Below are positions 62,572-64,000 of a stretch of 64,000 nucleotides of DNA, piece by piece. This stretch comes from Naasia lichenicola (GTDB taxonomy: Bacteria; Actinomycetota; Actinomycetes; Actinomycetales; Microbacteriaceae): assembly GCF_004801885.1 (NCBI RefSeq), contig NZ_SSSM01000001.1:372001-436000 (forward strand), given 5' to 3'. The notes under the pieces were generated by a model that saw nothing but the letters and a program-made list of their open reading frames with translations, was not told where the DNA came from and searched no databases. A program made the translations under genes and the position numbers. Numbering within the stretch: position 1 is the stretch's first letter; the number at the start of each line of letters is the position of its first letter.

Positions 62572-62608
62572 GTTGGTCGAGTAGGGCGCCCGCGCCCGTA
62601 TCGAGGCC
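62572..62608 (+). repeat. Palindromic intergenic repeat, right edge of the island (3)
   Basis: Class B copy GTTGGTCGAGTAGGGCGCCCGCGCCCGTATCGAGGCC with a shortened loop, 14 bp before the stop of the imuB-like gene. The three copies fill most of the 206-bp convergent gap; no other signal is seen there. Confidence 0.85.
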
Positions 62609-62622
62609 ATCTCGTACGGCGC

Positions 62623-64000
62623 TCAGTCGTATCTGCCCTCTGCCCACCAGGAGCCGCGCTCCAGGAGGAGCAGCCAGGCCTCGCCCGTCGCGTCGACGAC
62701 CTGGAAGCGGTTGAGCTCGCGGCCCTCCTCGGCATCCCACCATCGCTCGTCGACCGGCCACGGCCCCGCCCATGCGGTGACCGGGCCTGCGCTGCGTGCT
62801 CCCGGCGGGGCGAACCGCGCCGGTGGACCGCTCAGCACCCCACGGTCGTCGATGTCGACGGAGGTGCCGTCCGGCGCGAGCACCACGCACGCCAGCTGAT
62901 TAGGGAACACCGTCGCGGGCGGCAGCCCGGGCAGCGAACCCGGCCACGGCCGGTCGGCGGGGCGGGCGATCTGCTCGCGATCGCCCCACGGCACGAGCAC
63001 CTGACGGTCGATGAGCATCCGCCCGCCGCCGACCGTGGCGGTGAGCACGGCGGTGTGCCCGAGCATGCTCTGCACCCGGGACAGGCCGTGGTGGATGCGC
63101 TCGTCCGGAGCATTGCCCCAGAGTCCCTGCTCGTGGTGGTTGGCCGCGTCGACGCTCTCGGGCAGGATCCGGACGGTGCTGATGGCGGAGTCGAGGCCGG
63201 CGTCGCTGCGAGCCATCCGGGACTGGCCGGTGCCCTGCAGCTGCCAGCGGACCCGGTCGACGATCTCCGCCGGAGTGAACGAGCGCGGATGCATCCAGGT
63301 GCGGGTGCGCATCATGCCGCGTTCCGTCGTGATCTCGACCTCGATCGACGTGCAGACCAGGCTCATCTTCGCCAGGCGGTCGAGGAAGCGCTCAGCGGGC
63401 TCACGCACACCGAACGCCACCTGCTCGATCCGGTCGAGCGGAGGCTCGAACGAGATGCTGACATCGAGCTCATCCGGCGGGATGCGCGGTGTGACCCGGC
63501 TGCCGTCCAGCCCCGCGGCGAGCCGGTGGGCATGGGCGCCCTCCTCGCCGAACCTGTTGCGCACCTCGAGCTCGGGCAGCCCTGCGAAGCCGCCGAGCGT
63601 GCTGAGTCCGAGCCGGCGCAGCAGCATCGCGAGGCTCGGCAGGGCGAGCAGGCTCACGGGCATGGGGGAGAGGAACGCGGCCGAGCCGCCATCGGGGATG
63701 ATCCGCACCCGCGCCGATTCGGGTGCGGCGCCCATTCCTGCCGTGAGGGATGAGGACGGACCTGTGCTGCGGGCGGCCTGCTCGGCGGCGAACGGACCAT
63801 CGGCGATGCCGATTCGAGCATCGGTGAGGCCCTGCTCCGCCAGGGCGAAGAGCAGCTGGTAGGCGGCGCTGTCCTCGCCGCCGAAGTACCGGGAGGGCCC
63901 CTGCGCGCGGATCGCGAGGGTGCCGGGCCTCAGCATCTGCACGCCGGGCATGATCTGCTCGATGGCGTCGATGATCGGCTCGAAGGCGCGGGCGTCCATC
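62623..64000 (-). CDS. imuB: ImuB-like Y-family DNA polymerase (5' truncated by window edge)
   Basis: C-terminal 458 residues of an ImuB-type catalytically inactive Y-family polymerase. Typical stretches: PGVQMLRPGTLAIRAQGPSRYFGGED (spaced over the visible N-terminus), LRRLGLSTLGGFAGLP for the helix-hairpin-helix, RVTPRIPPDELDVSISFEPPLDR little-finger start, and a long C-terminal tail ending WWAEGRYD. ImuB bridges ImuA, DnaE2 and the sliding clamp in SOS mutagenesis. The frame runs off the window, so the first visible ATG at 63999 is internal. dnaE2, normally next downstream, is 18 kb away. Confidence 0.88.
   Translation of the reverse strand, partial: MDARAFEPIIDAIEQIMPGVQMLRPGTLAIRAQGPSRYFGGEDSAAYQLLFALAEQGLTDARIGIADGPFAAEQAARSTGPSSSLTAGMGAAPESARVRIIPDGGSAAFLSPMPVSLLALPSLAMLLRRLGLSTLGGFAGLPELEVRNRFGEEGAHAHRLAAGLDGSRVTPRIPPDELDVSISFEPPLDRIEQVAFGVREPAERFLDRLAKMSLVCTSIEVEITTERGMMRTRTWMHPRSFTPAEIVDRVRWQLQGTGQSRMARSDAGLDSAISTVRILPESVDAANHHEQGLWGNAPDERIHHGLSRVQSMLGHTAVLTATVGGGRMLIDRQVLVPWGDREQIARPADRPWPGSLPGLPPATVFPNQLACVVLAPDGTSVDIDDRGVLSGPPARFAPPGARSAGPVTAWAGPWPVDERWWDAEEGRELNRFQVVDATGEAWLLLLERGSWWAEGRYD

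Overview
The window is dense, high-GC actinobacterial DNA that fits a Microbacteriaceae-type chromosome. Pointers to this are the SufC/DUF59 pair, DUF3099 and DUF2017 proteins, a PASTA penicillin-binding protein, a GlgC/GlgA plus TreS glycogen-trehalose set, many GTG/TTG starts, and dispersed palindromic intergenic repeats of the GTTGGTCGAG type. The genus cannot be fixed from sequence alone. About 58 protein genes are supported; two are cut by the window edges (sufC at the left, an imuB-like gene at the right). No rRNA, tRNA, CRISPR array, phage or transposase gene was seen.

Layout. 1-3545: end of the suf Fe-S operon, bioY, and an ABC-F ATPase. 3755-13078: a polyamine neighbourhood with agmatine deiminase, a YtcJ-type amidohydrolase, a cupin, a PotABCD-type importer and an FAD amine oxidase. 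13152-22980: housekeeping genes (SURF1, SDR reductase, SerB, GlgC/GlgA, ribosomal protein L31 type B, DEDDh exonuclease, TreS). 23123-41146: hydrolase, glycosyltransferase, YbaK, phosphatases, sirtuin, SpoU methylase, PASTA-PBP, D,D-carboxypeptidase, helicase, NnrD, DUF2017/ClpS, VIT iron/manganese transporter and acylphosphatase. 41275-44703: dnaE2 (error-prone Pol III alpha) with a perfect actinobacterial LexA box over its promoter. 62623-64000: an ImuB-like Y-family polymerase on the same strand.

The most interesting part is 44.9-62.6 kb. dnaE2 and imuB, normally neighbours in an SOS mutasome operon, are here separated by about 18 kb. That gap holds one secreted DUF1906 protein and a complete sugar-catabolic island. 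The island has (i) an RbsABC-type importer on the minus strand, with a binding-protein gene followed by a strong hairpin; (ii) a divergent operon of Gfo/Idh/MocA dehydrogenase, TIM-barrel isomerase/epimerase, SDR and DUF4432 aldose-epimerase-like protein; and (iii) a second operon of CaiB/BaiF CoA-transferase, a solute-binding-protein-fold protein WITHOUT signal peptide, an enoyl-CoA hydratase, a KdaD-like FAH-family dehydratase, a LacI regulator and a 2,5-dioxovalerate-type aldehyde dehydrogenase. Two promoters of the island share the 12-mer TGTTAGCGCTAC, a likely operator for the LacI protein. The route probably ends at 2-oxoglutarate, like an oxidative (Weimberg-type) pathway. No sugar-acid dehydratase is present, so the CoA-transferase/SBP-like/hydratase triad may replace that step. 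This is inference, but it is the best candidate here for an undescribed system. Palindromic repeats sit at both ends of the island.

Window-wide, at least fifteen genes have a TANNNT hexamer ending 4-9 nt before the start codon and no Shine-Dalgarno sequence, which indicates widespread leaderless transcription and settles several start codons.
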